Assembly (NCBI GenBank): GCA_004565275.1
Contig: SDOX01000006.1
Location: 248,001-312,000 of the forward strand
Reading direction: 5' to 3'
DNA: 64,000 nt
Source of the DNA: Nannochloropsis salina CCMP1776
Taxonomy: Eukaryota; Sar; Eustigmatophyceae; Eustigmatales; Monodopsidaceae
A model generated the notes under the pieces. The model worked only from the letters and a program-made list of their open reading frames with translations. It did no database searches and was not told where the DNA came from. The translations under genes and the position numbers were made by a program. This document shows positions 31,013-42,717 of the stretch, piece after piece. Each line of letters begins with the position of its first letter. Position 1 is the first letter of the stretch.

Positions 31013-33530
31013 ATGACAGACATACCCAGGCCCCTTCCCGACCACCTTGTAAAATGTAGCACTTTGCAAGGCAAAGCCATCATCAATCTTTCTCACCGCC
31101 ACTTCTTGCATCTTTTTATAGGCTTTCGTCAACGACTTGGCCACCAAGCTGTTGGGTGGCGACGCTATATTGGGCACGTCACCCCATCATCACCATCACT
31201 TCAAGTTTCAAGGCTTGCAGCAAAATAACAACGGAGTCCTGACTCTTGAAAATCTAGTCCTATTTAAAATCCAGGATTTTCGCCTCCAATTTTTGTCCAA
31301 ATGTCTGCAACTTCACGCCCTGTCCGGGAAAAATCAACTCGTCCTCAGCCTCACGCACTACGAGGTCCTGACCGACGTACTCCGGGTCATCCTGCGTGAA
31401 GCCAACAACGAGCAAGACTACCTGAGTATCCGCATGGTTTTTTTCCTTTCAGGTCTGGTAGGAACGTATCTAGGGCAGGGTGGGCGCGGCGGGCATTCTT
31501 CCTTGCGCACCATAAAATCAGCTTTGCGGACGCACGAGGCTTGGAAAAATGCGACCTTTTACTTGGGCGTCCTGGACGAGTGCCTGGCCAGGGATAAACA
31601 GCACTGGATGCATTTGCAGGGGCCACTGCAAGAAATTTTCTGCTGCGAGGTCAAAAACGAGGAGATCATCTCTTTGTTGCTTTCCTTTCGTCTCAAGGCT
31701 CTGGCGAAGGCCCTGCTGGAGCTGCAGGCCCCCTCCACCATCCTGGAAGAGCTGCTAGTGCATGTCCGCGAAAAGCATGGCTTCGCGCAAAGAAAGGAAG
31801 ATCTGTACGCTCCATTGGATCTTCGCCACATGCTCTGGCTTGTGGACGTCCTCGTTCGGGCGTGGCACCTACCCACACTGGCCGATGCAGGAGACAGCTG
31901 GGACACAGAGAAGAGCGCGGAGGTTACCCGTCCCGGCACAGACAGCAGCAGCGCCCGCACTGGTGGCAGCGGGCTAGGGGGCACAGAAGCATACCTGGAT
32001 ACACTTCGCCGCCGTTCCTCCTTGTCGGCCATGGTAGGGACCACCACCCCGAAATCCTCCCTCTCGAACGTCCTCCGGTGGGCTTCGGAGACGACGCTTC
32101 GGGCCGCCCACGGCGCCAGCCTGGGCTTCTCCCTCCACCACGAGATCTTCCGTATCGTTGTGGACCGAGTGGTGGCCAACCCGCGGAAAATCAATCTTCG
32201 CGCCTGCGTCTTGCCCCCGGGGCCGGCCGTGGAAGGCGGCAGTCCAGGCAAAGGCATCCCTCACCCCTCCGCTTGCCTCTGCGCCCGTCCCAACAAACCC
32301 TGGCGCGTCTTGGGAGGCTACGAGCCGCAGTGGGAGGGCATCCGTCGGTATGCACCTGTCATCCTCTGTGAGAGTTGCTTTCGTTTGGCCTTACATCGGG
32401 GAAAACTAGACCAGGCTTGTTTTTTGCAACCGGTCGGGATTGCGGCGTTGCCCGCCACCCAATCGCAGCGCCCGGAATCGATCCTGGCCTTCGTGTTTCC
32501 AGTGCCCGTGCCTGAGGTGGAGGAAATGGAGCCCAAGGGAAAAAGGGAGAACGGGAAGGCGGGACAGGAAGGCGACAGTGGCCGGGGGGGGAAGATGGTG
32601 ACGACAAGGAGGGCTGGGGTGCGGCGGAGAGTATCGTCCACCGGCAGTGAAGGCACCAGCATGAGCAGTCCTGCATTATCCGTGACCCCTACTGCCTCCC
32701 CACAGGTCGCCTCGACATCATATAATGCGCAGCGCAATGGCAGCGGCCGCGCGGACGGGGAGCTTTCTGCAAGCCGAAGGACAGATCGGAACGTGACGGA
32801 CGCCTTCCCCCGAGGTCGGGCCCTGCGAGGGTCAACGGAGAGGAGGGATTCGGATGACTCCTCCTCTGGCCGGTCTTTCTCGAAAACGAGAGGGCCTGGG
32901 GTCCACGGCGCGGGCGCCAGTCCTTACCACGTTCGAAGCAGCAGCGTGAGCTCGGCTTTGTCCTATCCCCCCCAGGCCCCCGGATGGATAGACCCCGACC
33001 ACCGGGGCAGCCATAGCCGGCCTGTTCGGAGGTTTGAGGGCACCCGATTGTCATCCTCCTCGGCCACCGGTCTCTCCCCGTCCTTGTCCGGGCATGCACG
33101 CGCCAACCGGCGGGCTTCGGGAGAAGCGTCGGTGTTGGGTGGGCGACGGCGGGAGGACCGTGGCTTTGATCTCCTGAGGGAGGTAGGCATTGAAGTGCTC
33201 AAGCATGGCCGCTTTGGGTGCGTCGTGCCGCATTACCGCGTCCTCTTTGTGGACCGGGAGGAAGTGTACTGGTGCCGACGGGAAGAGGTGGGAAAGAAGA
33301 AGAAGAAGGCAGGGGCCAGGCGAGGATGTTTGTCGCTGTCGCATCTGCTAGAGGTGAGGCTGAAGAAAGGGGCTCGCATCGTGTCTTTGACCTTTCAAGA
33401 GCGCGCGTTCGTGGTGGAGGCACTGTCCGACGAGGACTTTGACGTGCTCGCGGCTGTTTTCACGGCGGTGATGAAGGACAACGTGCAGGACAGCCGACAA
33501 CCGATCGTCATCAGCCGAAGACGGCGCTAG
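31013..33530 (+). CDS. Protein with SBF2-like helical region and C-terminal PH-like domain
   Basis: Proposed exons 31013-31048 and 31122-33530, joined in phase 0 by a 73-bp intron; 814 residues. The second exon must be preceded by another, since a TAG stands in frame exactly at the TTTTTATAG acceptor. The first exon (MTDIPRPLPDHL) is a guess from the nearest ATG with a usable donor. The N-terminal 220 residues are helical (AFVNDLATKLLGG, VLTDVLRVILREANNEQDYLS, WKNATFYLGVLDECLARDK) and recall the SBF2/KIAA0513 domain of myotubularin-related proteins 5 and 13. A Cys/Trp/His-containing patch follows (ACLCARPNKPW, GGYEPQWEG, ILCESCFRLAL), then a long Ser/Arg-rich linker. The end looks like a PH fold: EVLKHGRFG, HYRVLFVDREEVYWC, RIVSLTFQERAFVVEA and a last helix. 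A role in membrane trafficking or phosphoinositide signalling is inferred. Confidence 0.6.
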
Positions 33531-33880
33531 CGGACAATGCGGCCTCTCGCCATAAAAATGCAAGAAAGGTGGAGCAACATTGTAGATGACAAAAGGGTGG
33601 AAGCAGTGCTTCCTAATTGAGACGGTGCAGTCGGTTTATGGGATCTCAACAGCCTGGCTGCCCTGGTCACGCCATATATTTTTTAAACAAAATAAGTTTG
33701 CCGACAACACAAAAACCGAATTGCCAAGGTCCGTAATTTTGCTTTAATTGCGTGCGCCAAGTGTGTCAATGTCTGCATAATCATCATGTTTTTGATTCAT
33801 GCTCGTTGCACCTCCATGCATGCCGACACAATAAATTCAAATGTATTCACAAGGTCGGATCCTCCCTTTCCCGGACTCAT
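33531..33880. other. Convergent spacer
   Basis: 350 bp between two convergent stop codons; 3' UTR sequence with AT-rich stretches that could serve as polyadenylation signals. Nothing else is recognised. Confidence 0.6.
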
Positions 33881-34591
33881 TCAATACATGCGCCTCAGCC
33901 TTTCCATGCGCTCCTTCCGCTTGTTGTGCTTTACCATTCGGCCGTTCAATTTGTCGTTGTAGGCTTCCTCTCTCTCGCTTCCCGTTATTCTTCGCTGACG
34001 AGCCTTGCTGGATAAGACAGCCTTGCGTCCGGAGCCCCTGCTATCCATGATGCCGTGACCCCCACCGTTCCCACCACCTTTGCCGCCTTTGATCCGCTGC
34101 ATACGCTCAAAAGCAGCGAGGGATTCTGTCTCTTCTCCAAAGGATGCGGTAGCCTGTTCTAAAGCCGAAGACATGGCGAATTGCCCTCCTCTTTCCATTC
34201 CTCTCCCCCCTAATGCCCCTCGCTTCATTGCTGCAACCCCGCCTCGAGACGGAACAGGATCCAGGACGTTGACATGCTGCCGCATCCGAGCAATGTCTTT
34301 GAGTTCAAGCATAGTGCGCGCGGCCGATGGCACATTTTTAACCTGGGGTAAATCCGAGGTCGTGCTGCTGGACCCGCCTATGTCGCCCTCCTCGTTATCC
34401 AAGCTGATCTCGAGCAAGGACTCCAGGATATCACCTTTGTTTCGCCGCCCACGAGGGTCGGTGTGCAAGGGCGTAGGGGGTGGTGGGGGCGATTCCCGTT
34501 CACTCACATCATCGTCCAAGTCGTTCCCATTTGATTTGACTGTGGCAGCGGCTTCATTCAAGACCATCCCTCGACATTCCGGTTCGAGCAT
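33881..34591 (-). CDS. Small basic-tailed protein, unrecognised
   Basis: Single exon of 236 residues from ATG 34591; ATG 34567 is an alternative start. The N-terminal half is acidic and Ser/Pro-rich (SNGNDLDDDVSE, ESPPPPPTPLHTD) and probably disordered. A helical segment (DILESLLEISLDNEEG) and ARTMLELKDIARMRQH lie in the middle, then a Gly-rich stretch (GGKGGGNGGGHG). The last 45 residues are strongly basic and helical (SKARQRRITGSEREEAY, HNKRKERMERLRRMY), the kind of tail seen in nucleolar ribosome-assembly factors and other nucleic-acid-binding proteins. I do not recognise the family. Codon use matches its neighbours and the frame is clean, so the gene is probably real. A nuclear or nucleolar role is only an inference from the tail. 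Confidence 0.6.
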   Translation of the reverse strand: MLEPECRGMVLNEAAATVKSNGNDLDDDVSERESPPPPPTPLHTDPRGRRNKGDILESLLEISLDNEEGDIGGSSSTTSDLPQVKNVPSAARTMLELKDIARMRQHVNVLDPVPSRGGVAAMKRGALGGRGMERGGQFAMSSALEQATASFGEETESLAAFERMQRIKGGKGGGNGGGHGIMDSRGSGRKAVLSSKARQRRITGSEREEAYNDKLNGRMVKHNKRKERMERLRRMY

Positions 34592-35312
34592 GAGGCCTCC
34601 CGCGCCCAGCCGGCAAAACCACCGGCAGTGATTCCGTAGCTTCGAACGAAGCAGATGGAGTCCTATGGTACGCGGGAAAATGGTTCATATTTTGGACAGT
34701 GAGTCTCAAATTATCATTGGGTGTGAGTTTTGGGTCTTTTCGGAGTGGTGTCAGTGCATCCACTCGCCTTCTGCTGTCTTGAAGTTCTCCCTCCAGCGTT
34801 AGGGGGGTCCCAACAAATTACTTATACAATGCGACCAGACGACGCTTGTACAAATGGATTTACGTGCGGAGAGTTACATGCAGGGGTAGCAGGAGAGACG
34901 CGGCGGATGCTTCTGGATTCAATTTAAAAATCATTAAGGGCAACGAATGTCTTCTTTGGTAATACGATGAGAGCCTGCCCCGGGCGAAAAAGATGACTTG
35001 ACGTGACAAGTGTCTTGGGAGAGTTGGCGTCGAAGGTTTCGGCACAATATCCTCGTAAATTACTATACTGACAGCTTGCTCCCCTGGTTACCATATTTAT
35101 GGCACAAGTGGGATGAAAACAGTCCATTTTCCGCTCAAATCTGATGACACCTCCTGACGCAAAGTGCCAACGGGCACTCCATGTTCACATGCCACTTTCA
35201 TCTTATCCATCCATAAAAGCAGCCTCCACGTCTCTAGAATCAAAGAACCGCTAAATTGTGTAGCTTACCACGCAGATATTACGGTGTCGCCAAGACCTAC
35301 CGTTTCGGCAGC
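34592..35312. other. Divergent spacer
   Basis: 721 bp between the small basic-tailed protein gene and the sphingosine-1-phosphate lyase gene, holding both promoters. No feature is recognised. Confidence 0.5.
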
Positions 35313-37366
35313 ATGAGCGCACACAGGAGCGTCGGGCGGGGACGCGCATTAGCCTTGCATGGAATAGTGTTGCTCGAGCATGCAGTGTTTTTCGTCGTCG
35401 CTTGTAGGACTTTGAACATTATCCGGACAAAAGGAATCGTGGGCGTGTACAGTGCCACGTTCAAGGCTCTCAGGAACTTGCCAGGGGTGGAGAGGTTAAT
35501 CCAGCGGTTGCTTAGAAGGCAGGTGGAGGGAGCAGTACGGCGCCTGGCCAAGTCCGAGTCTCAGATATGCCGTGAAGCGCATCGACCTGTCCTCCGCCTT
35601 CCTGTCGAAGGGCTTTCCGGGGAGGAAATAATGCAACAGCTCGAGGCACTAAAAGCGGCAGAGCGCCGCAGCATGGAGCGAGGGTGCAAGGCGTTCGGTT
35701 ACGTGCATTACAATGCCGAAGGGACGCCATTGAGTGCCCATACCCAGGTGCTCTTGGAGGCCTTTCGATCCTTCGAAGAAAGCAGTGGAGCAGACGCGAC
35801 GGGCTACCATGACAAGGTGGTCAACATGGCCTTCACTGCTTTCCTGAGCGAGTCGACCAACCCCTCCAACCCCGTCTTGATCCCCGTCGTTCGCAAGGTA
35901 AGCCTTCGAGTCCGTGCGGATGCCCCTTGGATGTGCATATTGCAAGCCCGCGTGCATGACGCGCCTCATCCATACCCATGGATCCTCCCCCGTTGCCCCC
36001 CCCCCCTATTTTCAGTGCGAGAACGAGGTGATCGCCATGACCGCCTCCCTCCTCCACGGGGACGAGGAAGTGGTGGGTACCCTGACCAGCGGGTCCTCGG
36101 AAAGCATCCTGCTCACGGTTAAGACCTACCGCGACATGGCGCGGGCTACCCTCCCCCACGTCCGCGAGCCTGAAATCCTGGTGCCCATTACCGCACACCC
36201 GGCCTTCGTCAAGGCGGGTGCCTTGTTTGGCGTCCGAATCGTAATTGTCCCCGTTGGCCCCGACAAACGCGTCTCGCTTGCCGCCGTGGAGGCCGCCATT
36301 TCGCCCAACACGATTTTGCTCGTGGCCTCCGCCCCTCAACAGCCCCACGGCGTGGTGGATCCCATTCCCGCCTTGGCAGGGATGGCGCAGGAACAAAACG
36401 TGCCGTTGCACGTGGACGCCGGGCTGGGCGGGTTCATGCTCCCCTTTCTGGAGAAATTGGGCTACGAGGTCACGCCATGGGACTTCCGATTGGACGGTGT
36501 GTCCTCCATTTCCGTGGACATGCACAAATACGGATGTAGGTGCCAGGGTCCTTGGGGAGAGGGGCGGTGGGGCTTGGGAAACGTCTTTGTCAGACCTGGA
36601 CCTTTTGTGATCCCTCCTCCCTCCCTCCCTTGTCCCAGACTGTATCAAAGGGGCCTCGGTTTTGCTCTACCGGAACGCCGACATGCGCGCCCATCAATTC
36701 TTCTCCTACACGGAGTGGCCGGGGGGGGTCTTCGGTTCCCCCTCGCTCACGGGTACCCGTCCAGGGGGAAACGTGGCGGCGGCCTGGGCGGGCATGATGC
36801 AACTGGGTGAGAAGGGCTACTTGCGGCTGGCGAAAACCGCCATGGAGGTCTGCCATTGCTTGAAGGAAGGGGTGCGGAGCGTCCGAGGTTTGGGGTTGGT
36901 GGCGGAACCAGAGATGACCTGTCTGGCCATACTGAGCCGGGACCCGCGTCTCTGCATCCTCCTGGTCGGCGATGTGATGGAAGAGAAAGGCTGGTGGATG
37001 GAGCGGCAGCAGGCGCCGGCCTCGTTGCATTTGTCCGTGATGCCGCACCACCAGGAGATGGCGGACCGTTTCCTTCAGGATTTGAAGGCCTCGGTGGAGG
37101 ACGTGCGGCGACGAGGGGCCAGGGCCTTGCATTCCCGGGGGAAGGCAGACATTTACGGGATTGTCGAGAGCATACCCGACCGTTCCCTTCTGTCGAATTT
37201 CGTGGTGAAATTGTACAACGAGACGCACAGGTTACGTCGGGATGAGGACTCGGTGCTGATCTCGCCCTGCATGATAGAGGAGGGCCTGGGGGCATTGGGG
37301 GAGGAGGAGGAGGAAGAAGAGGAGGAGGAGGAGGAGGATGAAGGGGAGGAGGCGGAGGCGCAATGA
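35313..37366 (+). CDS. SGPL1: Sphingosine-1-phosphate lyase
   Basis: Three exons, 35313-35897, 36016-36535 and 36639-37366 (introns 118 and 103 bp), giving 610 residues. An N-terminal hydrophobic stretch (LALHGIVLLEHAVFFVVA) anchors the enzyme in the ER membrane, as in yeast Dpl1 and animal SPL. The pyridoxal-phosphate fold follows: GCKAFGYVHYN, TSGSSESILLTVKTYRD, PITAHPAFVKAG, HVDAGLGGFMLPF, and VDMHKYGYCIKGASVLLY with the Schiff-base lysine at residue 366. The intron splits the codon just after that motif, and splicing restores Tyr, as in other SPLs. WPGGVFGSPSLTGTRPGG is the second family signature. The enzyme cleaves sphingosine 1-phosphate to a long-chain aldehyde and phosphoethanolamine, the exit step of sphingolipid metabolism. 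The C-terminus adds an unusual run of about 20 Glu residues from a GAG repeat, not typical of the family. Confidence 0.95.
37300..37338 (+). repeat. GAG triplet repeat encoding poly-Glu
   Basis: A run of gag/gaa triplets in the last exon of the sphingosine-1-phosphate lyase gene codes for the acidic tail just before the stop. Length variation between strains is likely, and little effect on catalysis is expected because the fold ends upstream. Confidence 0.85.
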
Positions 37367-37874
37367 CGGTACGCGGGTGGACGAGGCAATTAAGGACATG
37401 GCCTCTCCACCCGCAGAGTCGTGCAAGAGCCCTATTTCCAGGCAGCTGGAACGCTGGGAGGGCAGGGGGGCGAAGGGGCGGTTGCTTAAGGATGCGAGGG
37501 AGGGCAATAGAGATCGCGGCTGGGTTGTGTAGAAAGGAGTGAGAAGAGGAGGAGGGAGGAATGTGCTGGAAGGGGGTGGTGGTAGTCGACGAGTGGAAGG
37601 GATGGGAAGGAGGGAGAGACGGGCCACTGTCGACGTGTTCATACACCTATATATCTATTGTGTGCACCGCATTCTCCAGTACCAATCAAGAAGTGAATGC
37701 GGCATCGATCAATCTTTACGCAAATGTAGACACGGGGTTCGTACCTTTGAGCATGAATAATCTTAGCAGAAATAAATTTGGCTTCCCATCCTCAGGACGA
37801 ATCTATACCAGGTAAATTTTTTTCATGCCGTTCTACCGCGCAACCTAGCTTCTATTACTTCCCCTTTCCCGACT
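37367..37874. other. Convergent spacer
   Basis: 508 bp between the stop codons of the SPL and HtrA2-like genes. It is purine-rich on the plus strand up to 37620 and AT-richer after that. No gene is recognised. Confidence 0.55.
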
Positions 37875-39835
37875 TCATCCCTTCCTTTCATCGGCCACGC
37901 TCGTCACGCTCATCATCAAGGGATGTCGCTGCCCGTGCCTAATAACCTTCACCGTGAAGGTCTTCTCTGGTTCCAATCCGATCTTCTCCGTGACATCCCC
38001 CAGGCCCTTCACCCGCGAGCCGTCAATTTCAATCACCACGTCCCCTTCCTGAAGACCAGCTTTCTCCGCGGGGCTCCCGGCCTTGACCTCCAGCACCAGC
38101 ATACCCAATTCTTTTTCCCCGACCCGCTCTCCCTCGGCGCCTTCCACGTTCACGAGGCGGAAGGACAGGCCCACGTAGGGCCGTCGGACACGCTTGTATT
38201 TAATCAGCTGCTGGACGACCTGGAAGGCGGAGTCGATGGGGATGGCGAAGCCGATGCCGTCGGAGTACTCCAATTTCATGCTGTTGATCCCCACCACCTC
38301 CCCGTCCAGGTTTACCAAAGGCCCCCCTGTGCAGAGGCAGAGGGGGGGAAAGGACAATGGAATCACATGGTCAACACCTGCAATCGTGTTCCCATGCCAC
38401 ACACGACAAAATCGATCGAAAATTTACCCAAAAAAACAAAAAACAAAAGAAAACAAACAGAGGCACATGCAGAAAATAGGATCGTCCCAAGCAATGCCCG
38501 CACCGGAATTCCCCGCATTGATGGCCGCGTCTGTCTGTATGTACTCCGCCCGTGTGTGCATAAGCCCCAGCTCCGAGCCCAAGCGGGCCACCGTGCTGAC
38601 GATCCCGACCGTCACTGTGTTCGCCAGGCCCTGCGGGCTGCCTAGAGCCACCACCCATTCCCCCGGCCGCAGGTTGCTGCTCTGTCCGATCCGAGCCACT
38701 GGCAGCTTGGCGCCCTGGGTGTCGGCTTGCAGCAAGGCCACGTCCGTCCGGGCGTCGATGCTGTGGACCTGGGCGGGGGTTCGCGGGGAGACAATGGAGG
38801 GGGACGGGGATCAGGGGGGATAAGGCCGAGGCTGGCAGGACACGGAGGGGTGGCCACCACCTGAGGTGTGGGATCGGGGAAGGCCAAAACTCACTTTCCC
38901 AGAAAATTTCCGTCCGTCTGTGAGCGTGATCATGACGGGTTCATCACCCCCCACGCTGGAGGCTATCACGTGCGCATTCGTGACGACCAAACCGTCTTCG
39001 CTGATGACAAAGCCGGATCCCGATTGCGTGGCATAGGTTGGGGTCCACCGCCCCGCGTGGAAACGAATATTCACCGTGATATTGGCAACGGCAGGTGCGG
39101 CGGCCTCGACTGCGTCGGCGACGAAATAGCGGCCGAGGCCATTTCCGTGGGCGGAGCCCTTGGGAGGGAGGGGCTGAGGAACCCGACAAACAGAGATCGA
39201 GCACGAAGGAAACAGGTGATTAGCGAAGAAAAGATGGGCAGAGCAGGGGTATGAAACGGGAGAGAAAAGAGCCATGTCATATCATAGCGCGCTGTAGGTA
39301 CAAACTGCACTCTGGCAATCCGGCGAAATAATGAGGAAAGGGGGCGGGGAGGCACCCCCGCAAGTTAAGATTACCACCACGGAGCCGGTTGACACCCACA
39401 TACCTTAGCGTCGGCGCGAGCAGTGGAGTCCTCATACGCGTATCCAAGCAACATCGATCCTAGCAAGAAGGCCGCGGCAACACCTTTCGATTTGGCATTG
39501 GGAACTGTCCGAATGGCGGCGGAGGAAACAGGCAGCAAGGGAGGAGTCGCGAGGGCCGTCGGGGACCTTGGCGCGTGCGATCCTCCAGCAGTCAGTCTGC
39601 ATCAATTCACGCAGGACAACAGACATAGGATAAAAAGAACGAGCGAGATGAGGCGCGCTCGTACCAACTTGCCCAGAAATGTTCGGGGAAGGGGAATCCT
39701 ATGCTCCAGTTCCCTCCTTCCAGGCCTCCCTAGTTACCTGTTGCGTGACGACCACGAGCACGCAAGCCTTCCTGTACCCACTCGCACGCGCAATGACCTG
39801 AAGAAAATTTGGTGACCTTCTCGGCGCAAGGCCAT
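37875..39835 (-). CDS. HTRA2: HtrA2/Omi-type mitochondrial serine protease
   Basis: Five exons: 39835-39738, 39596-39404, 39173-38895, 38768-38504 and 38326-37875, 428 residues; all introns are GT-AG (141, 230, 126 and 177 bp) with matching phases. Residues 1-34 form an Arg-rich mitochondrial presequence ([18 protein letters not shown]). A single span ([17 protein letters not shown]) at about residues 70-86 gives the membrane-anchored topology of animal HtrA2. The trypsin-like domain carries His165 ([10 protein letters not shown]), Asp199 (DARTDVALL) and Ser278 (NAGNSGGPLV); the Ser codon is interrupted just after by the last intron. One C-terminal PDZ domain follows ([28 protein letters not shown]). 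The protein should degrade damaged proteins in the intermembrane space. I reconstructed the first two exons by splice phase, not by direct homology, so the N-terminus is less sure than the rest. Confidence 0.9.
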
Positions 39836-40114
39836 GACCCCTGTGAAGGGCACCAATACAGATTTCCCTGTGTGAACGCGTGCCGGTCACAGGGAGGAAA
39901 GGGGGGAGGTCAGCGAGGGAGGCGGAAACGGCGACTGCTACATTAAAAACATTTCATTTATAAAGCCTTCCACCCTGCACACAGACCAGGCTCGTTTTCC
40001 TCGAGACGAACGCAACGATCTGCATGCGGCTGAGGAGGAGTTGCACGCATTCGTCGTGTTGCGCGCAGCCCGTGCTCGTCCCTAGGCTAGACTAGGAGGG
40101 GCATTTCCTTTTCC

Positions 40115-42717
40115 ATGATGCGAGACGAGCGTCCCCCCAACTGGGACGCTCGTTGTGCAATCATGCCCACCAAACTTCATGGGCGAAGAAGAACAAAGAC
40201 GAGCGCAGGACGGCGTGCACTCTGGCTTGGCGTCCTGTCGTGTGTTTTCTCAATCATGGACGCGCGGTGCTCATCTTGCCTGCCCTGGCAATGTGAGGAA
40301 TCCGCCCTCTCGTGCTCCTCTCGCTCCTCTTCTTGCCCCCGCACTACCACTTCAGCGTCCTTACTTTGTTCTTCGCGCTTTTTATCTTCGTTGCCCTCCT
40401 CTACCTTGGCGTCTTCCTTGAATTCCTTTGTTCATCGCCGCGAGCATTTGCACTGGGTCGCCCACGTTCGCGGAGGGATCAAGCGATCCTCCGGGTCCAC
40501 CACCACCACCACCACAGCCACGGCCATGAGCGAAAAAGATGATGGCAGAGAGCTCAGTCCTACCGAGGTCAGCAACGGAAAAGTCCGGGGTCGGACGGAC
40601 AAGGGTACGCTGGGGGTGGGGACACAGACCGCTAGCCCTCAATCCACGCGCAGGGCTTTGTCTCCCTCCGCACCATCAGGGCCGGCGGCCGATGGCGACA
40701 CGGCCAAAAAGGAGGTTGATGAGGGTACGCGTGGGAAGGAGGGGGCAGGTGTGGCTGAAGAGAAAGGGGGAGCCACAGACGCGGCCTCCGACAGGGAGGT
40801 AGGGAGAGTGAGGGGCCTGGAGCCGGGAAGGAAGGGTGACTCGGCCCGCTCTGCCCAGACGAGGGGGGACGCATTGTCGGGAGAGAAAGGGGGGCAAACG
40901 GCTGGAGACAAGCAAAATCGGAGAAGTCGGAAGGGAGGGGTAAGGGAAGCAGGCCGGTCCGAGGCACGGGAGGCAGGGGCATCTCTTTCGGACACGGAGG
41001 CCACAAAGATGGCCGCATCCCTCCCTGCTCCTCGCCCTCCCCCCCGCCCTCCTCGCCGGCGAGCGCCCAAACCGCCTCCCCCGGCGCCGGAGCCGCCCCT
41101 CTCTCCATTGGAGGAGAGCCTGCTTCAGACCGCAGCCGGGCGGATGACGCTGGCCATGGGCCTCGTGCTTCGGGAGCTCGCCCAGGTGTACGTCCTCCAA
41201 CTCTACCTCCTCGTGGCCGTGGTCATGCGGGTCCTGCTTCGGTATACGACCCTCCTGCATCGACTGGGGCTCGTGGGAGACGTGCGCCGCCCGGAAAGGG
41301 AAAGGCGGGGGCGGCCGGAAGGGAGGGAGAGCGGGGTGGTGATGGATCTGGAGGATGAAGAGGACGAGGCGGAAATTCTGTCGGCCGAGAATTTGATGCC
41401 AGCGCCTGTAGAGCGGTTCAAGCGTGTGTCCGCGGCGTTTTTAATGCGGCACGGGCTGATCGACACGGAGGCAGAGAGGGACACGACAGGAGGCTGGGGG
41501 GAGGGAGGGAGGGAGGGAGGGAAGGGAGAGGGGGGTCCGTCCTTCACCTTTAGCTTCACGCCCAGCGATATGGCAGCGGGGAAGCGTGGATCAACGACGT
41601 TGAAGAGTCCAGCCATGCTGCGGGGGAACAGGGGGCTGGGCGGAGGGTTGGCGGCCCTGAAGAAAGGAGGGCGGGAAGAAGGGAGGAGGAAGACGAGGGG
41701 AAGGGAGGGAAGGACGGCGACGTCACCTTCCGCCTGGAAGCAGCTGGTCCCGGACGTGGCAGAGGGCGCGCAAGTTCTGTCCAAGTCCTGGACGAGCCTG
41801 ACCAAGGGGCTGCGGAAAGGAATATTGGGGTCCGAGAAGCAGGGTAGGATCAAGCTTCCCCCCCGGCGCCGGGTCCTCTTTGAAGACGACGACGAGGACG
41901 AGGACGAGGAGGGCGACGATGGCAGAGGGGAGGCATGGCCCAACGGGCGTGGAAGCGTCAGGGACCGCACTGGTTTGGCGCCGCGGACGGATCGGATCGG
42001 GGTTCCCCCTCGAGCCCGACGTTTGTCGCCCCCCGGGGAGGAGGCAGGGCAACAGGCACACCGGCTGCCGCGGCAGACAGAGGCAGGTCAACGCACCGCA
42101 TCGGGTACGTGGTTCACAGGTGATACAGTCTGTCTTGATTTTTTATTTTTTTTAAAATATGCTCACTCAGTCCCGCCTTTACCTATGCCCTTTCCCCAGG
42201 CCGCACGTCCGAGGTGAGGGCCGAAGGTCTGCCCGCCCCCGCACCGGAGGACGAGGACGGGGACGAGGACTGGTTGGCCTCTTTGCAGCGCCGTGGGGAA
42301 GCGGATAAGAAAACATCGCCCCTCTCTTCAGACTCTGTCGCGTCGCGAAGGCGAAGAGGCAAGCCCAGGGACGACATTGTCGAGGACGGTCCCCTCCGCA
42401 GCAGGAAAAACGGAATCTCGGTCAGAAAACATGCTCCTGTAGACTCCTCGTCCACCGTCTCTTCGTCCCTGAATCCCTTTGCGTCCTCAACTTCTTCCTT
42501 ATCCTTAAAAGCCGCCCCACGTCCCTCTTCCAGAGCACCACGTGAAAGGTTTGTTAGGGGAATCGAAGACGTGGCAGGTGGTAAGTTTGCAGGTGCAGGA
42601 GATGCGCGAGCACAGGCAAGAGAAAAAGTCGACGAACTCCGACGGAAAACGGCTATGTCGTGGTCTGTACGGAAAAATATGGCGGACCGGCAGAGAAAGC
42701 AAGGCCGAGACGAGTGA
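40115..42717 (+). CDS. Large low-complexity protein with one hydrophobic region, unrecognised
   Basis: Two exons, 40115-42104 and 42200-42717, joined in phase 1 (GTACGT donor, CCCCAG acceptor); 835 residues. The N-terminus has a weak signal-anchor (RRALWLGVLSCVFSIMDA) and Cys/Ser-rich sequence. Residues 130-340 are charged, Gly/Arg/Glu-rich and probably disordered, ending in a Pro-rich block (PAPRPPPRPPRRRAPKPP). A hydrophobic helical region follows at about residues 340-385 (MTLAMGLVLRELAQVY, LQLYLLVAVVMRVLLR), then LMPAPVERFKRVSAAFLMRHGLID and further basic and acidic low-complexity runs (DDDEDEDEEGDD). The C-terminal exon ends in a helix (EKVDELRRKTAMSWSVRKNM). No family is recognised. The helical hydrophobic region with flanking charge suggests membrane attachment; nothing more can be said. 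The start could be the second ATG at 40118. Confidence 0.6.
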
